The translations under genes were made by a program, and so were the position numbers. The notes beneath the pieces are model-generated. The model was not told the DNA's origin, did no database searches, and worked only from the letters and a program-made list of their open reading frames with translations. A stretch of 64,000 nt of DNA from Microbacterium ureisolvens (GTDB lineage: Bacteria; Actinomycetota; Actinomycetes; Actinomycetales; Microbacteriaceae). This document shows, in pieces, positions 26,487 through 34,921 of this stretch. The DNA lies in NCBI RefSeq assembly GCF_019511645.1, contig NZ_JAEUAX010000002.1:62001-126000 (forward strand), given 5' to 3'. Within the stretch, counting starts at the first letter, position 1, and every line of letters starts with the position of its first letter.

Positions 26487-28937
26487 GTGACGTTGTCCAC
26501 GCGCCGCGATGATGCGACTCCCCAGCCCCCTGCCGAGGCTCTCCACGTCCTGCGCGCCTCGTCGCCCGCGTCGCGCTGGCTCGAGGCGTACCCGGTCGGC
26601 AACGGGGTGCGGGGCGCGATGTGCGCGGGCCTCGCCGGCGGCGAGCGGCTGTGGCTCAACGACATCACGGCCTGGTCGGGCCATGCCGGCGCGGACCCGC
26701 TCGAGGGCGTCACCGACCGCGGGCCCGCAGTGCTGGCCGCGGTGCGAGCCGCCATCGACGCCGACGATCTCGACGCCGCCGAGGAGCTTCTGCAGCGCAT
26801 GCAAGCGTCCTGGGTGCAGGCCTACCTCCCGTTGGGCTGGGTCGACCTGACGGTGGAGACGGATGCTGCCGCGCCGGCGGCGACCCCGGCTCCCTACCGG
26901 CGGCGTCTGGATCTCTCCACCGGCGTCGCGACGCACGAGTACGCGATCGACGGCGTGGATGTGCGCCACCGCACCTGGGCCGATCTCGTGACCGGCGCCC
27001 TCATGCACGAGGTCACCGCGAACGAGCCGGTGCGGGTGCGGCTCGAGGTCGGGTCGCTGCTGCACCCGCGCTCGGCGCCGCGGTCGGCGGGCGGCGACCT
27101 CGCCACCGAGTGGTGGCTTCCCGTCGACGTCGCGCCAGGCCACGAGAGCCCCGCCGAGCCCATCCGCTACGACGAGGAGCATGGCCGCCACGGCGCGATC
27201 GTGGTGCAGGCCCGCGGCGTGTCCGAGGTCGTGGACGACGTGCTCGTCGGCGCACCCGCGACCACGCATCTGTTCGCGATCGCCACCGCCACCGCGCCCT
27301 CGCTGCCCGGCGACGAGGTCGACGCCCGCGACGCGGAAGGGCACGCGGCCGCGCTGCTGCGCGGCATCCGTGGATCCGTCGATGTGCACGCGACTGCGAC
27401 CGATCTGCGCGCCGCCCACGAAGCGGCCCACGGCGAGCTCTACGCGCGCTGCGCGCTGGAGCTTCCGGTGGCGGACGACGTCGAGGCGGTCGACACCGTG
27501 ACCCGCGTCGTCCGCGCGCAGGAGCGTGACGACCCCGCTCTCGCCGCCCTCATGTTCCACTACGGCCGCTACCTGCTGATCGCGTCGTCGCAGCCGGGCG
27601 GGCTGCCGGTCACCCTCCAGGGGCTGTGGAACGCGGAGCTTCCCGGACCCTGGTCGAGCGCCTACACCCTGAACATCAACACGCAGATGGCCTACTGGCC
27701 TGCCGAGACCACCGGTCTCGCCGAGTGTCACGAGCCGCTGCTGCGGTTCACCCGGCGGCTCTCCGAGACGACGGGCCCGCTGGTCGCCCGGGAGCTCTAC
27801 GGTGCGAACGGCTGGGTCGCGCACCACAACTCGGACGCGTGGGCGTTCGCCGCGCCCGTGGGCGCCGGTCACGGCGACCCGGCATGGGCGAACTGGTCGC
27901 TCGGGGGCGTGTGGCTCGCGCTGCATCTGTGGGAGCACTACGCGTTCGGCCGCGACCGCACGTATCTCCGCGAGGAGGCATGGCCGGTGCTGGCGTCGGC
28001 CGCCGAGTTCGCGCGGTCGTGGATCCAGACCGACGGCGAGCGCGCCTGGACGAGCCCGTCCACATCGCCCGAGAACCGCTACCTCGACGACGAGGGGCGC
28101 GAGCGCGGCGTCGCCGTGTCGGCGACCATGGACATCGCCCTGCTGCGCGAGCTCGCCGCCGTCTGCCGCTCGGCTGCAGATGTGCTCGACCTCGACGAGC
28201 CATGGATCTCGGACCTCACCCACCTCACCGACGCCCTCCCCGATCCCCGGGTCTCGGCCCGCGGCGACCTGCTCGAGTGGGACCGCGAGCGCGTCGAGGC
28301 CGAGCCCGAGCACCGCCACCTCTCACACCTCGTCGGCCTGTTCCCACTGGCGCAGATCACCCCGGAGGCGACGCCCGGCCTCGCGCGCGCAGCATCCGAG
28401 TCCATCCGTCTGCGCGGCCCTGAGTCGACCGGCTGGGCGCTCGCGTGGCGCTCCGCCATGCAGGCTCGCCTGGGCGACGGTGCGGCCGTGCACGCGCAGC
28501 TGCGGCTCGCGCTGCGTCCGGCGGAGGAGAGCTCGGACGAACACCGCGGAGGCGTCTACCCGAACCTCTTCAGCGCGCACCCTCCGTACCAGATCGACGG
28601 CAACCTCGGCGTGACGGCGGCCATCGCCGAGGCCCTCGTGCAGTCGTTCGACGAGACTGCGGCGTCAGACACCGGGCCGGCCCGCATCACCCTGCGACTG
28701 CTGCCTGCGCTGCCGCCGGAGTGGCCGGACGGCCGGGTGCGCGGCATCCGTTCCCGTGGCGACGTCGCGGTCGACGTCGAGTGGTCCGGCGGAGAACTCG
28801 TGCGGGCGCGTCTTCGCGCGGGGGCCGGAGCGGTCACAATGAGTGTGCACGGGCCGGACGGTTCGATCGGAACATACGAGCTCGCACCCGGAACCACACG
28901 GGTGATCGAACGAGGAGAGCGGGGGATCTCATGGTGA
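26487..28937 (+). CDS. GH95 alpha-L-fucosidase/alpha-L-galactosidase family enzyme
   Basis: An 816-residue family 95 inverting glycosidase. After an N-terminal beta domain (ASRWLEAYPVGNGVRGAM), the (alpha/alpha)6 barrel shows LNINTQMAYWPAE (the paired Asn residues about 396 and 398), LLEWDRE (acid Glu about 597) and YQIDGNLG (Asp about 704). These match the catalytic set of the 1,2-alpha-L-fucosidase AfcA. Whether it prefers fucose or L-galactose cannot be decided here. There is no signal peptide. The start is GTG 26487, apparently leaderless because a -10 element ends six bases before it. Its stop overlaps the LacI-type gene by seven bases. Confidence 0.9.
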   Translation: MTLSTRRDDATPQPPAEALHVLRASSPASRWLEAYPVGNGVRGAMCAGLAGGERLWLNDITAWSGHAGADPLEGVTDRGPAVLAAVRAAIDADDLDAAEELLQRMQASWVQAYLPLGWVDLTVETDAAAPAATPAPYRRRLDLSTGVATHEYAIDGVDVRHRTWADLVTGALMHEVTANEPVRVRLEVGSLLHPRSAPRSAGGDLATEWWLPVDVAPGHESPAEPIRYDEEHGRHGAIVVQARGVSEVVDDVLVGAPATTHLFAIATATAPSLPGDEVDARDAEGHAAALLRGIRGSVDVHATATDLRAAHEAAHGELYARCALELPVADDVEAVDTVTRVVRAQERDDPALAALMFHYGRYLLIASSQPGGLPVTLQGLWNAELPGPWSSAYTLNINTQMAYWPAETTGLAECHEPLLRFTRRLSETTGPLVARELYGANGWVAHHNSDAWAFAAPVGAGHGDPAWANWSLGGVWLALHLWEHYAFGRDRTYLREEAWPVLASAAEFARSWIQTDGERAWTSPSTSPENRYLDDEGRERGVAVSATMDIALLRELAAVCRSAADVLDLDEPWISDLTHLTDALPDPRVSARGDLLEWDRERVEAEPEHRHLSHLVGLFPLAQITPEATPGLARAASESIRLRGPESTGWALAWRSAMQARLGDGAAVHAQLRLALRPAEESSDEHRGGVYPNLFSAHPPYQIDGNLGVTAAIAEALVQSFDETAASDTGPARITLRLLPALPPEWPDGRVRGIRSRGDVAVDVEWSGGELVRARLRAGAGAVTMSVHGPDGSIGTYELAPGTTRVIERGERGISW

Positions 28938-29923
28938 CGATCGCGGACGTCGCGCAGAAGGCCGGCGTGTCGATCTCGACGGTGTCGTACGTCATGAGCG
29001 GCAAGCGGGCCATCTCGCAGGAGACGCGGGACCGCGTCGAGAAGGCGATCGACAGCCTGGGCTTCAGCCCGCACGCCGGCGCGCGCTCGCTGGCGTCCCG
29101 CTCGACGAACGTCATCGGCCTGCAGGCGCCGCTGCGCACCGGCGTCGACGTGCACGTCGTCATGCAGGTCGTCACGGGCGTCGTCACCCAGGCGCGCAAG
29201 CACGGCTACGACATCCTGCTGATCGCGAGCGATGACTCCAAGGCGCTGCTGCGCGCGGCGAAGGGGTCGATGGTCGACGCACTGCTGGTCATGGACGTCG
29301 AGTCGGATGACCCCCGCATCGAGACGCTGTCGGGCCTCGACCACCCCAGCGTGCTCATCGGCCTGCCGGAGGGCCGTCGCGCCGTGCCGTGCGTCGACTT
29401 CGACTTCGAGGCCGCCGGCTGGCTGGCGGTCGACCGGCTCGTCGCACTCGGCCATCGCCGGCTCGCCCTCATCGGCTCGCCTCCGGAGGTCATGGCACGC
29501 CACACCGCCTATGCCGATCGCCTGGCGCGCGGCTTTCTCGCGGCGTGCGAGGCGAACGGTGTTCACGGCACGGTGCACGCCTGCCCGAGCTCGGCCGAGT
29601 CCATCGCCACGGTCGACGCCGTCATGATGGAGGACCCGGGCATCACGGGCTTCTTCGTGCACAACGAGGGCGCACTCCCCCACGTCGCGACGACGATCGC
29701 CCAGCGCGGCCGTCAGCGGGGCGACGAGCCTGCCATCTTGGCACTGTGCCCGGACGATGTGGCGCGCTCGGTGCCGGGACTGGCCGACAGCATCGCTGTG
29801 CCCGCGGAGGCGATCGGCGCGGCGGCCACCGACATGATCTGCGAGATCCTCGCGAGCGGCGCCAAGCCGGCTGTGCGGCTGCTTCCGCCGGCGCTGACCG
29901 GAGCGGCGCCCGCGGCGCGGTGA
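28931..29923 (+). CDS. LacI-family transcriptional regulator
   Basis: A 330-residue repressor-type protein. The N-terminal DNA-binding domain reads VTIADVAQKAGVSISTVSYV, with the hinge helix near SPHAGARSLASRSTNVIGL. A periplasmic-binding-protein-like sugar sensor fills the rest (LACPDDVARSVPGLADSIA-type end). ATG 28931 lies inside the last seven bases of the GH95 gene, so the two are translationally coupled. The likely targets are the GAAGCGCTTC palindrome of the divergent promoter and perhaps other island operators. The inducer is probably a xyloglucan- or fucose-derived sugar, which is inference from context. Confidence 0.92.
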   Translation: MVTIADVAQKAGVSISTVSYVMSGKRAISQETRDRVEKAIDSLGFSPHAGARSLASRSTNVIGLQAPLRTGVDVHVVMQVVTGVVTQARKHGYDILLIASDDSKALLRAAKGSMVDALLVMDVESDDPRIETLSGLDHPSVLIGLPEGRRAVPCVDFDFEAAGWLAVDRLVALGHRRLALIGSPPEVMARHTAYADRLARGFLAACEANGVHGTVHACPSSAESIATVDAVMMEDPGITGFFVHNEGALPHVATTIAQRGRQRGDEPAILALCPDDVARSVPGLADSIAVPAEAIGAAATDMICEILASGAKPAVRLLPPALTGAAPAAR

Positions 29924-29930
29924 CCACCGC

Positions 29931-30536
29931 ATGAGGATCGACCCCGACAGCCGCACGATCGGCGGCTTCTCGACGTTCCTGACGTTCGTCGTGCTCAACC
30001 TGCTCTACATCGTCGTGTGCCTGCCGATCGTCACGATCGGCGCCGCGACGAGCGCGCTGTACGAGGTGACGATCCGCTACTCCGACGACGAGAGCGGACG
30101 CCCCCTCACAGACTTCCTCCCCGCCTTCCGCGCGAACTTCGGCCGCGCGACGCTGCTGATGCTCTGCCTGCTGCTTCCCGCGGTGCTGCTCGGCTTCTCG
30201 AGCGTGTTCTGGTTCTCGCACCCGGCCCTCTTCGCGGGAGTGGCCGGGACCCTCGCCGTGATCGGCGCGGTCTACCTCTTCGCCGCCTTCCTGTTCGCGA
30301 TGGCCCAGGTCGCGTGCTTCAAGAACAGCGTGCGCCAGACCCTCAGGAACGCGCTGCTGTTGCCCGCCGCCGAGCCGGTGCGCACCCTGGGCGCCCTCGT
30401 GATCCCCGTGACGGCGGTCGCCCTGACGATCCTGTTCCCGCCCGTCGCGATCCTCGTCGCCACGATCGGCTTCTCCGTCGGCGCCTACGCCACGGCCTTC
30501 ATCTTCCGCAGCGTCTTCGCCCGCCACGAGGCCTGA
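29931..30536 (+). CDS. DUF624 (YesL-like) membrane protein
   Basis: A 201-residue membrane protein. It starts in the family manner with a short soluble stretch ending TIGGFSTFLTFVVLNLLYIV, then CLPIVTIGAATSALYEVTI, then ESGRPLTDFLPAFRANF, with further hydrophobic segments to the end. YesL/DUF624 genes sit next to CUT1 sugar importers in many Gram-positive loci, and their function is unknown. It begins seven bases after the LacI-type stop and likely shares its transcript. The LplABC-like importer lies convergently beyond a repeat array. Confidence 0.88.
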   Translation: MRIDPDSRTIGGFSTFLTFVVLNLLYIVVCLPIVTIGAATSALYEVTIRYSDDESGRPLTDFLPAFRANFGRATLLMLCLLLPAVLLGFSSVFWFSHPALFAGVAGTLAVIGAVYLFAAFLFAMAQVACFKNSVRQTLRNALLLPAAEPVRTLGALVIPVTAVALTILFPPVAILVATIGFSVGAYATAFIFRSVFARHEA

Positions 30537-30556
30537 CCCCTCGGACCCCGGCGGTG

Positions 30557-30584
30557 ACGGATGCCCCGGCCCCGCAGCATCCGT
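30557..30584 (+). terminator. Possible terminator hairpin after the DUF624 gene
   Basis: Eight-base stem ACGGATGC/GCATCCGT with a 12-base loop, 20 bases after the stop. There is no T run, so termination is uncertain. Confidence 0.5.
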
Positions 30585-30785
30585 GATCCTCAACTGAGGA
30601 CGAGAGCCGAGCGGCGGACCGGATCCCGACGCCATGATCCTCAGCTGAGGGCGAGAGCCGAGCGGCGGACCGGATCCCGACGCCATGATCCTCAGCTGAG
30701 GACGAGAGCCGAGCTGCGGACCGATGACGACGCCGGGGTCCTCATCTCGGCAGATCGCCTCGAATGAGGACGAGGAGGCGCGGAC
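30585..30785. repeat. 51-base direct tandem repeat array with palindromic core
   Basis: Units at 30585-30635, 30636-30686 and 30687-30736 are nearly identical at their left ends. Each carries CCTCAGCTGAGG, or CCTCAACTGAGG in the first unit, a palindromic 12-mer. Degenerate copies begin near 30737 and 30753. The array occupies most of the 307-base gap (30537-30843) between two convergent genes. There are no unique spacers between units, so it is not a CRISPR array. Confidence 0.85.
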
Positions 30786-30793
30786 AGCGACGA

Positions 30794-30828
30794 CGAAGGG
30801 CTCGGGATGCTGCATCCCGAGCCCTTCG
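30794..30828 (-). terminator. Terminator hairpin after the LplA-like gene
   Basis: A 17-base perfect stem (CGAAGGGCTCGGGATGC and its complement) around a single central base. It lies 16 bases beyond the minus-strand stop of the binding-protein gene; the symmetry may let it act in both directions. Confidence 0.8.
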
Positions 30829-30843
30829 TGCCGTGCGGCGTGG

Positions 30844-32592
30844 TCAGCCGGCGAACTCCTCCGCGACGGCGACGCGTGCGTCGTTCTGGGACTTCGCGTT
30901 GCTCATGTCGACGTCGAGCACCTTCTCATAGCCGAGGCCGTTCGCGGTCTCGATGAGCTCGTCGCGGAGCGACTCGAACTGCGCCTCGTTCTCGGCGAAC
31001 ACCATCTGCCACGAGTACTGCTTGATGATCTCCTTGACCTGGTTGCGCAGGGTCTCGATCTCGGAGTCGTCGGCCGGCGCCGCGTAGCTCGCACCCGGGG
31101 CGACCAGCACCTGGTCGTTGGTCTGCAGGTACTCCATGGTGGACGTCGCGCCGCCCATCTTCGCCGACCAGTCGACGGTCAGCGGGTTGGCGATCGAGGC
31201 CTGGTAGGTGGGCCAGAACGTGTAGCTGTACGGCAGGCCCGTCTCGGGGTCGGTGTCGATCGGGAGCACCGCGCTGAGGTTCAGCGCCGACACGCCGTCG
31301 GCGTACTCGCCGCCGCCCCACTCCTCGGGGACGGTGGCGCCGCCCTGGAGGAACACCTCGTTGCCGAACTCGGTGAGCTCGGGCTCACCGGCGTCGTTGA
31401 CGTCCCACGTGAGGCCCTTCGGGCCCGCGGACGCACCCGTCTGGCTGCTGTTTGCGTACGCGCCCTCCGGCGAGTAGAGCCAGTCGATGAACGCGGCGAT
31501 GCGCTCGGGGTCCTCCGCCTTCGAGCCGATCGCGAACACCTGCTTGCCGCCGTACGCCTCGGCACCGTAGGAGAAGATGTTCTGGTCCGCCAGGGGCACC
31601 ATCTCGAAGCCCTTGCCGGCGGCCATGTTCTGCTCGGTGTTGTAGGCGGACTGACCCAGCCACGGCCACCACGAGAACAGGACCTGGCCGTTCTGGAACT
31701 TCGAGAAGAGCGTGTCGTAGTTCTGCGTCGTCGACTCCGGGTCGACGAGGCCGAGCTGGTTGGCGTCGAAGTAGAGCCTCAGGTTGCGGATGTACTCGCT
31801 ATCGGGGTCAAGGATGCTCTGATAGTCCGAGCCGTCGGCCTTGGCCAGCACGAACCCGATCTCGTCGTACCCGTAGAAGCAGGCGGGCTGCTTGGCGGTG
31901 ACCATCATGTTGCCGTCCCAGTCCTTGAACAGCGAGAAGGCGTAGGTGGGCTGGCCGTTGTCGGCGGTGGGGTGGGCGGCCTGCATGTCGGCGAGCACGG
32001 GCAGGAGGTCTTCGAGGGTGCCGATCTCGGGGTAGCCGGCCTCCTTGTAGTAATCCCAGCGGAGGTAAGGGCCGAAGGTGGGGTTGAGACCCTCCGACGG
32101 CTCGGTGGGCTTGAGCGACGAGACCGCCGACGGGAAGCCGTACACGCCGTCCTTGCCGTCGTTGAGGTGCTCGACCGCCGCGTCGAACTTCGCGAGGTTG
32201 TCCATCGCGCCGTAGTAGTTCGCGGAGTCCTTGACCAGGCCGCCTTCGATGAGCTCGTCGAGCTTCTCGCCCTTGTCGGTGATGATGAGGTCGCCGAGGT
32301 CGCCGGCCGCGACGCGCGTGTTGTAGAGGGTGTCACCGCCGCCCGCGACGTTCGGGGCGATGATGTTCAGCTTCATGTTGAACTTGTCTTCGACGATCTT
32401 GGCGAACCAGCCCTGCTGGACGCCCATGTAGTTCGCGAGACCGTCGAACACGTCGATCGTGATCTCCTCGTCCCACTTCTCGGGGAACTGCTCGATCGCG
32501 CCCTGGTCGTCGCCGCCCGCGCTGCACGAGGCGAGCGAGCCCGCGGCGAGCAGCGCCACGAGAGCCAGGGACACCTTCTTTCGAAGCGTCAT
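30844..32592 (-). CDS. CUT1 sugar-binding lipoprotein, LplA/YtcQ type
   Basis: A 582-residue extracellular solute-binding lipoprotein. The signal peptide (MTLRKKVSLALVALLAAG) ends in lipobox LASC with the lipidated Cys near residue 23. The long mature chain, with VFDGLANYMGVQQGWFAKIV, is the LplA-like size class (500-580 residues), which often binds oligosaccharides. A GAAAGGA ribosome site precedes the ATG. It is the last gene of a three-gene operon with two permeases. Placed beside the GH3-GH31-GH42-GH95 set, it probably captures xyloglucan-type oligosaccharides, which is inference. Confidence 0.88.
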   Translation of the reverse strand: MTLRKKVSLALVALLAAGSLASCSAGGDDQGAIEQFPEKWDEEITIDVFDGLANYMGVQQGWFAKIVEDKFNMKLNIIAPNVAGGGDTLYNTRVAAGDLGDLIITDKGEKLDELIEGGLVKDSANYYGAMDNLAKFDAAVEHLNDGKDGVYGFPSAVSSLKPTEPSEGLNPTFGPYLRWDYYKEAGYPEIGTLEDLLPVLADMQAAHPTADNGQPTYAFSLFKDWDGNMMVTAKQPACFYGYDEIGFVLAKADGSDYQSILDPDSEYIRNLRLYFDANQLGLVDPESTTQNYDTLFSKFQNGQVLFSWWPWLGQSAYNTEQNMAAGKGFEMVPLADQNIFSYGAEAYGGKQVFAIGSKAEDPERIAAFIDWLYSPEGAYANSSQTGASAGPKGLTWDVNDAGEPELTEFGNEVFLQGGATVPEEWGGGEYADGVSALNLSAVLPIDTDPETGLPYSYTFWPTYQASIANPLTVDWSAKMGGATSTMEYLQTNDQVLVAPGASYAAPADDSEIETLRNQVKEIIKQYSWQMVFAENEAQFESLRDELIETANGLGYEKVLDVDMSNAKSQNDARVAVAEEFAG

Positions 32593-32624
32593 TGCTTTCC
32601 TTTCTTGGTGGTTCGTGGCCGCCG

Positions 32625-33581
32625 TCAACCCTTGACGGCGCCCAGCATGATGCCCTTCACGAAGAAGCGCTGGAACAGCGGATAGATGAAGATGATCGGC
32701 AGGACGACGAGCACCGAGACGGTCATGCGGATCGAGGTCGGCGTCTGCTCGGTGGCGAGGCCGGCGATCTGGCCGATGTTGCCGCCGGCGTTCTGTGCGG
32801 CCTGGGCGAGGCTCGAGGCCTGGTTGATGAACATGTAGAGCAGGTACTGGAGCGTGTACAGGCTCTGGTCGGTGATGTAGATCAGCGTGTCCTGGAAGCT
32901 GTTCCACTGCGTCACGGCGCTGAAGATGGCGATGGTCGCGAGGATCGGCGTCATGTTGGGCAGGTAGACCCGGAAGAAGACCTGCAGGATGTTGGCGCCG
33001 TCGACCTCGGCCGCCTCCTGCAGCTCCTTCGGCATCGACTCGACGTAGGTCTTCGCGAGGATGACGTTGAACGGCTGCACGACGAACGGCAGCACGTACA
33101 CCCAGAAGTTGTTGGTGAGGCCCAGCGTCTTCATGATGATGAACACCGGGATGAGGCCCGCGCTGAAGTACATCGTGATGATGAGGAAGCGGTACCAGAA
33201 CTTGCGGCCCCACATGCGGGTCTGCGTGAACATGAACCCGAGGAACGCGGAGGCCAGCACGGTCAGCGCCGTCCCGATCACCGTGCGGCCGATGCTGACC
33301 ACGGTCGCCATCGGCAGGCCCGGCAGCTGGAACACCTGGGTGTAGTTGGAGAGGTGGAACCCGACCGGCCACAGGCGCACATCGCCGAGGGCCGAGACGT
33401 CGTTGGCGCTGACGGAGTTGATGATCAGGTAGTAGAACGGGTACGCGCAGATGAGTGCGAATAGGAAGAACAGCGCGTAGTTCGCCAGGCGGAACACTGC
33501 ATCGCCGACCGTCCCGCGATAGCGGGCCGAGGTGTCGCCCTTGCGCGTCGTGGTGAGCGTCTTCGTCATGGTCGTGGTCAT
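32625..33581 (-). CDS. Carbohydrate ABC transporter permease, LplC/YtcP type
   Basis: A 318-residue inner-membrane permease with six hydrophobic segments. The ATPase-contact EAA loop is in QEAAEVDGANILQVFF. The C-terminal sequence QRFFVKGIMLGAVKG is typical of the LplC/YtcP branch. The opening LANYALFFLFALICAYPFYY is the first membrane helix. ATG 33581 is preceded by a GAGAGG site. The start is 11 bases after the stop of the partner permease, so the two form the heterodimeric channel. No ATPase gene is present in the operon. Confidence 0.9.
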   Translation of the reverse strand: MTTTMTKTLTTTRKGDTSARYRGTVGDAVFRLANYALFFLFALICAYPFYYLIINSVSANDVSALGDVRLWPVGFHLSNYTQVFQLPGLPMATVVSIGRTVIGTALTVLASAFLGFMFTQTRMWGRKFWYRFLIITMYFSAGLIPVFIIMKTLGLTNNFWVYVLPFVVQPFNVILAKTYVESMPKELQEAAEVDGANILQVFFRVYLPNMTPILATIAIFSAVTQWNSFQDTLIYITDQSLYTLQYLLYMFINQASSLAQAAQNAGGNIGQIAGLATEQTPTSIRMTVSVLVVLPIIFIYPLFQRFFVKGIMLGAVKG

Positions 33582-33592
33582 GTCGTGGCCTC

Positions 33593-34594
33593 TCAGACGA
33601 TCGATTCGCCGCGGACGCGCTTGGAGACCGCGTTGACGGTGAGCAGCAGCGCGACCGAGATGAGGCTCTTGAGCATGCCGATCGCGGTGGCCATCGACAG
33701 GCTGTTGCCGGTCATGCCGATGTTGTAGACGTACAGGTCCAGAACCTGGATCCACTGCTTGTTGAAGGCGTTCTGGAACACGTAGTACTGCTCCATGCCG
33801 TTGTTGAGGATGTTCGCGATCGACAGCAGCAGGAGCACGAGGTAGGTCGGCATGAGCTGCGGCACGGTGATGTACCGCATCAGCTGGAACCGGCCGGCGC
33901 CGTCGATTCTGGCCGACTCGTACAGCGACTGGTCGATGCCCGCGATCGCGGCGAGGTAGATGATGGCGCCCCAGCCGAGCCCCTTCCAGATGCTCCAGAG
34001 CGTCATGGTGATCCAGACGTTCTGGTCGGTGTCGAGGAACTTGATCGGTGCCGTGATGAGCCCGGCGTCGGTCAGGACGTCGTTGACGAGGCCCGAACTC
34101 GAGAACAGGGAGAACGCGATCATGTACACGAGCACCCACGAGATGAAGTTCGGGAGGGCCGTGAGCGTCTGCACGGAGTTGCGGAACCAGGGGGCCTTGA
34201 TCTCGTTGAGGAGGATCGCGAAGAAGAGCGGCAGGAGGGATGTCGCGATCCCGAGGAAGCTGATCGCCAGCGTGTTCAGCAGCACCTGGCCGATCTGCGC
34301 CATCTGGGTGGGAGAAGACACCAGCATCTGGAACCACTGCAGGCCCACGAACTCGCTTCCCTCGAGCCCGAGCGCCGGTTTGTAGTCGTACAGGGAGTAG
34401 ATCCAGCCGTACAGCGGGAGATATGAGAACAGGAACGCGAGGACCAGGAAGGGGAGGATGCAGAGGAACAGCGTGAACGACGTGCGGCTGCCCGCGGGGC
34501 GGAGCCTGCGGCCGCGGCCCTTCTTCGCGTTCTGATCCAGGTTGTGGACGGCCGCCTCCTGGAAGACGACCTGCGACTGCGCCTGAGTGGTCAT
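33593..34594 (-). CDS. Carbohydrate ABC transporter permease, LplB type
   Basis: A 333-residue membrane permease with a cytoplasmic N-terminal stretch (about 38 residues) before the first helix FTLFLCILPFLVLAFLFSY. The EAA-type loop reads YESARIDGAGRFQLM. The PLYGWIYSLYDYKP loop is characteristic of LplB relatives. It is the promoter-proximal gene of the importer operon; a strong promoter with two overlapping operator sites lies 120-185 bases upstream. The adjacent LacI-family gene on the opposite strand is the obvious candidate regulator. Confidence 0.9.
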   Translation of the reverse strand: MTTQAQSQVVFQEAAVHNLDQNAKKGRGRRLRPAGSRTSFTLFLCILPFLVLAFLFSYLPLYGWIYSLYDYKPALGLEGSEFVGLQWFQMLVSSPTQMAQIGQVLLNTLAISFLGIATSLLPLFFAILLNEIKAPWFRNSVQTLTALPNFISWVLVYMIAFSLFSSSGLVNDVLTDAGLITAPIKFLDTDQNVWITMTLWSIWKGLGWGAIIYLAAIAGIDQSLYESARIDGAGRFQLMRYITVPQLMPTYLVLLLLSIANILNNGMEQYYVFQNAFNKQWIQVLDLYVYNIGMTGNSLSMATAIGMLKSLISVALLLTVNAVSKRVRGESIV

Positions 34595-34715
34595 CGGAGG
34601 GCGCCCTCGTCCGCGGCATCCGCCGAGGGGGCCGTCGGCTGAGCATGCCGTTCCATGTCACTCCTTCGTGTACGTGGGTGCCGCTCCATCGAGGGCGGGA
34701 TCCGAGGTTCGTTCG

Positions 34716-34745
34716 TCGAACCGCTTCGATTTCGAACCGCTTCGA
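34716..34745. promoter_or_regulatory. Two tandem operators TCGAACCGCTTCGA
   Basis: Identical 14-base sites at 34716-34729 and 34732-34745, 16 bases apart start to start. Each has TCGAA/TTCGA half-sites. They cover roughly +4 to +33 of the predicted importer transcript, an ideal place for repression. Confidence 0.75.
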
Positions 34746-34748
34746 TTG

Positions 34749-34777
34749 AGAGTAGGCGGCACCGCGCGATTCGTCAA
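34749..34777 (-). promoter_or_regulatory. Promoter of the LplBCA-like importer operon
   Basis: On the minus strand TTGACG (34777-34772) and TACTCT (34754-34749) are separated by exactly 17 bases. This is the best sigma-70-type promoter in the window. Transcription would start at the edge of the first operator. Confidence 0.75.
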
Positions 34778-34836
34778 ATGTCTTCTGGTAACACCGCCAC
34801 AACGATCGGCACCGCTCGGGCGCGCCCGTCACGGGC

Positions 34837-34856
34837 GGGAAAGCGCCTACCATAGT
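34837..34856 (+). promoter_or_regulatory. cre-like site and possible -10 upstream of the LacI gene
   Basis: GGGAAAGCGCCTAC (34837-34850) resembles the island operator word. CATAGT (34851-34856) is a possible -10. Together they suggest autoregulation or control by a second LacI protein. Confidence 0.45.
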
Positions 34857-34921
34857 CGGATCGGACGCACCGAGGCGTCCGCTCCGGCCGCACGCCGGAT
34901 CAGCATGACGGGACGAACGAC

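Larger units (their letters stand above)
34595..34921. other. 327-base divergent regulatory region
   Basis: No gene is seen. The region holds the minus-strand importer promoter and two tandem operators, described separately, and the plus-strand LacI promoter with its own cre-like site near 34837. The stretch from about 34610 to 34715 shows nothing else recognised. Confidence 0.7.

Noticed and set aside
26378..26800. N-terminal extension of the GH42 gene to an upstream ATG
   Set aside because: It would cross the divergent promoter and the GH95 start; the conserved N terminus begins at ATG 26377.
30585..30785. CRISPR array
   Set aside because: The 51-base units abut directly, with no unique spacers and no cas genes nearby.
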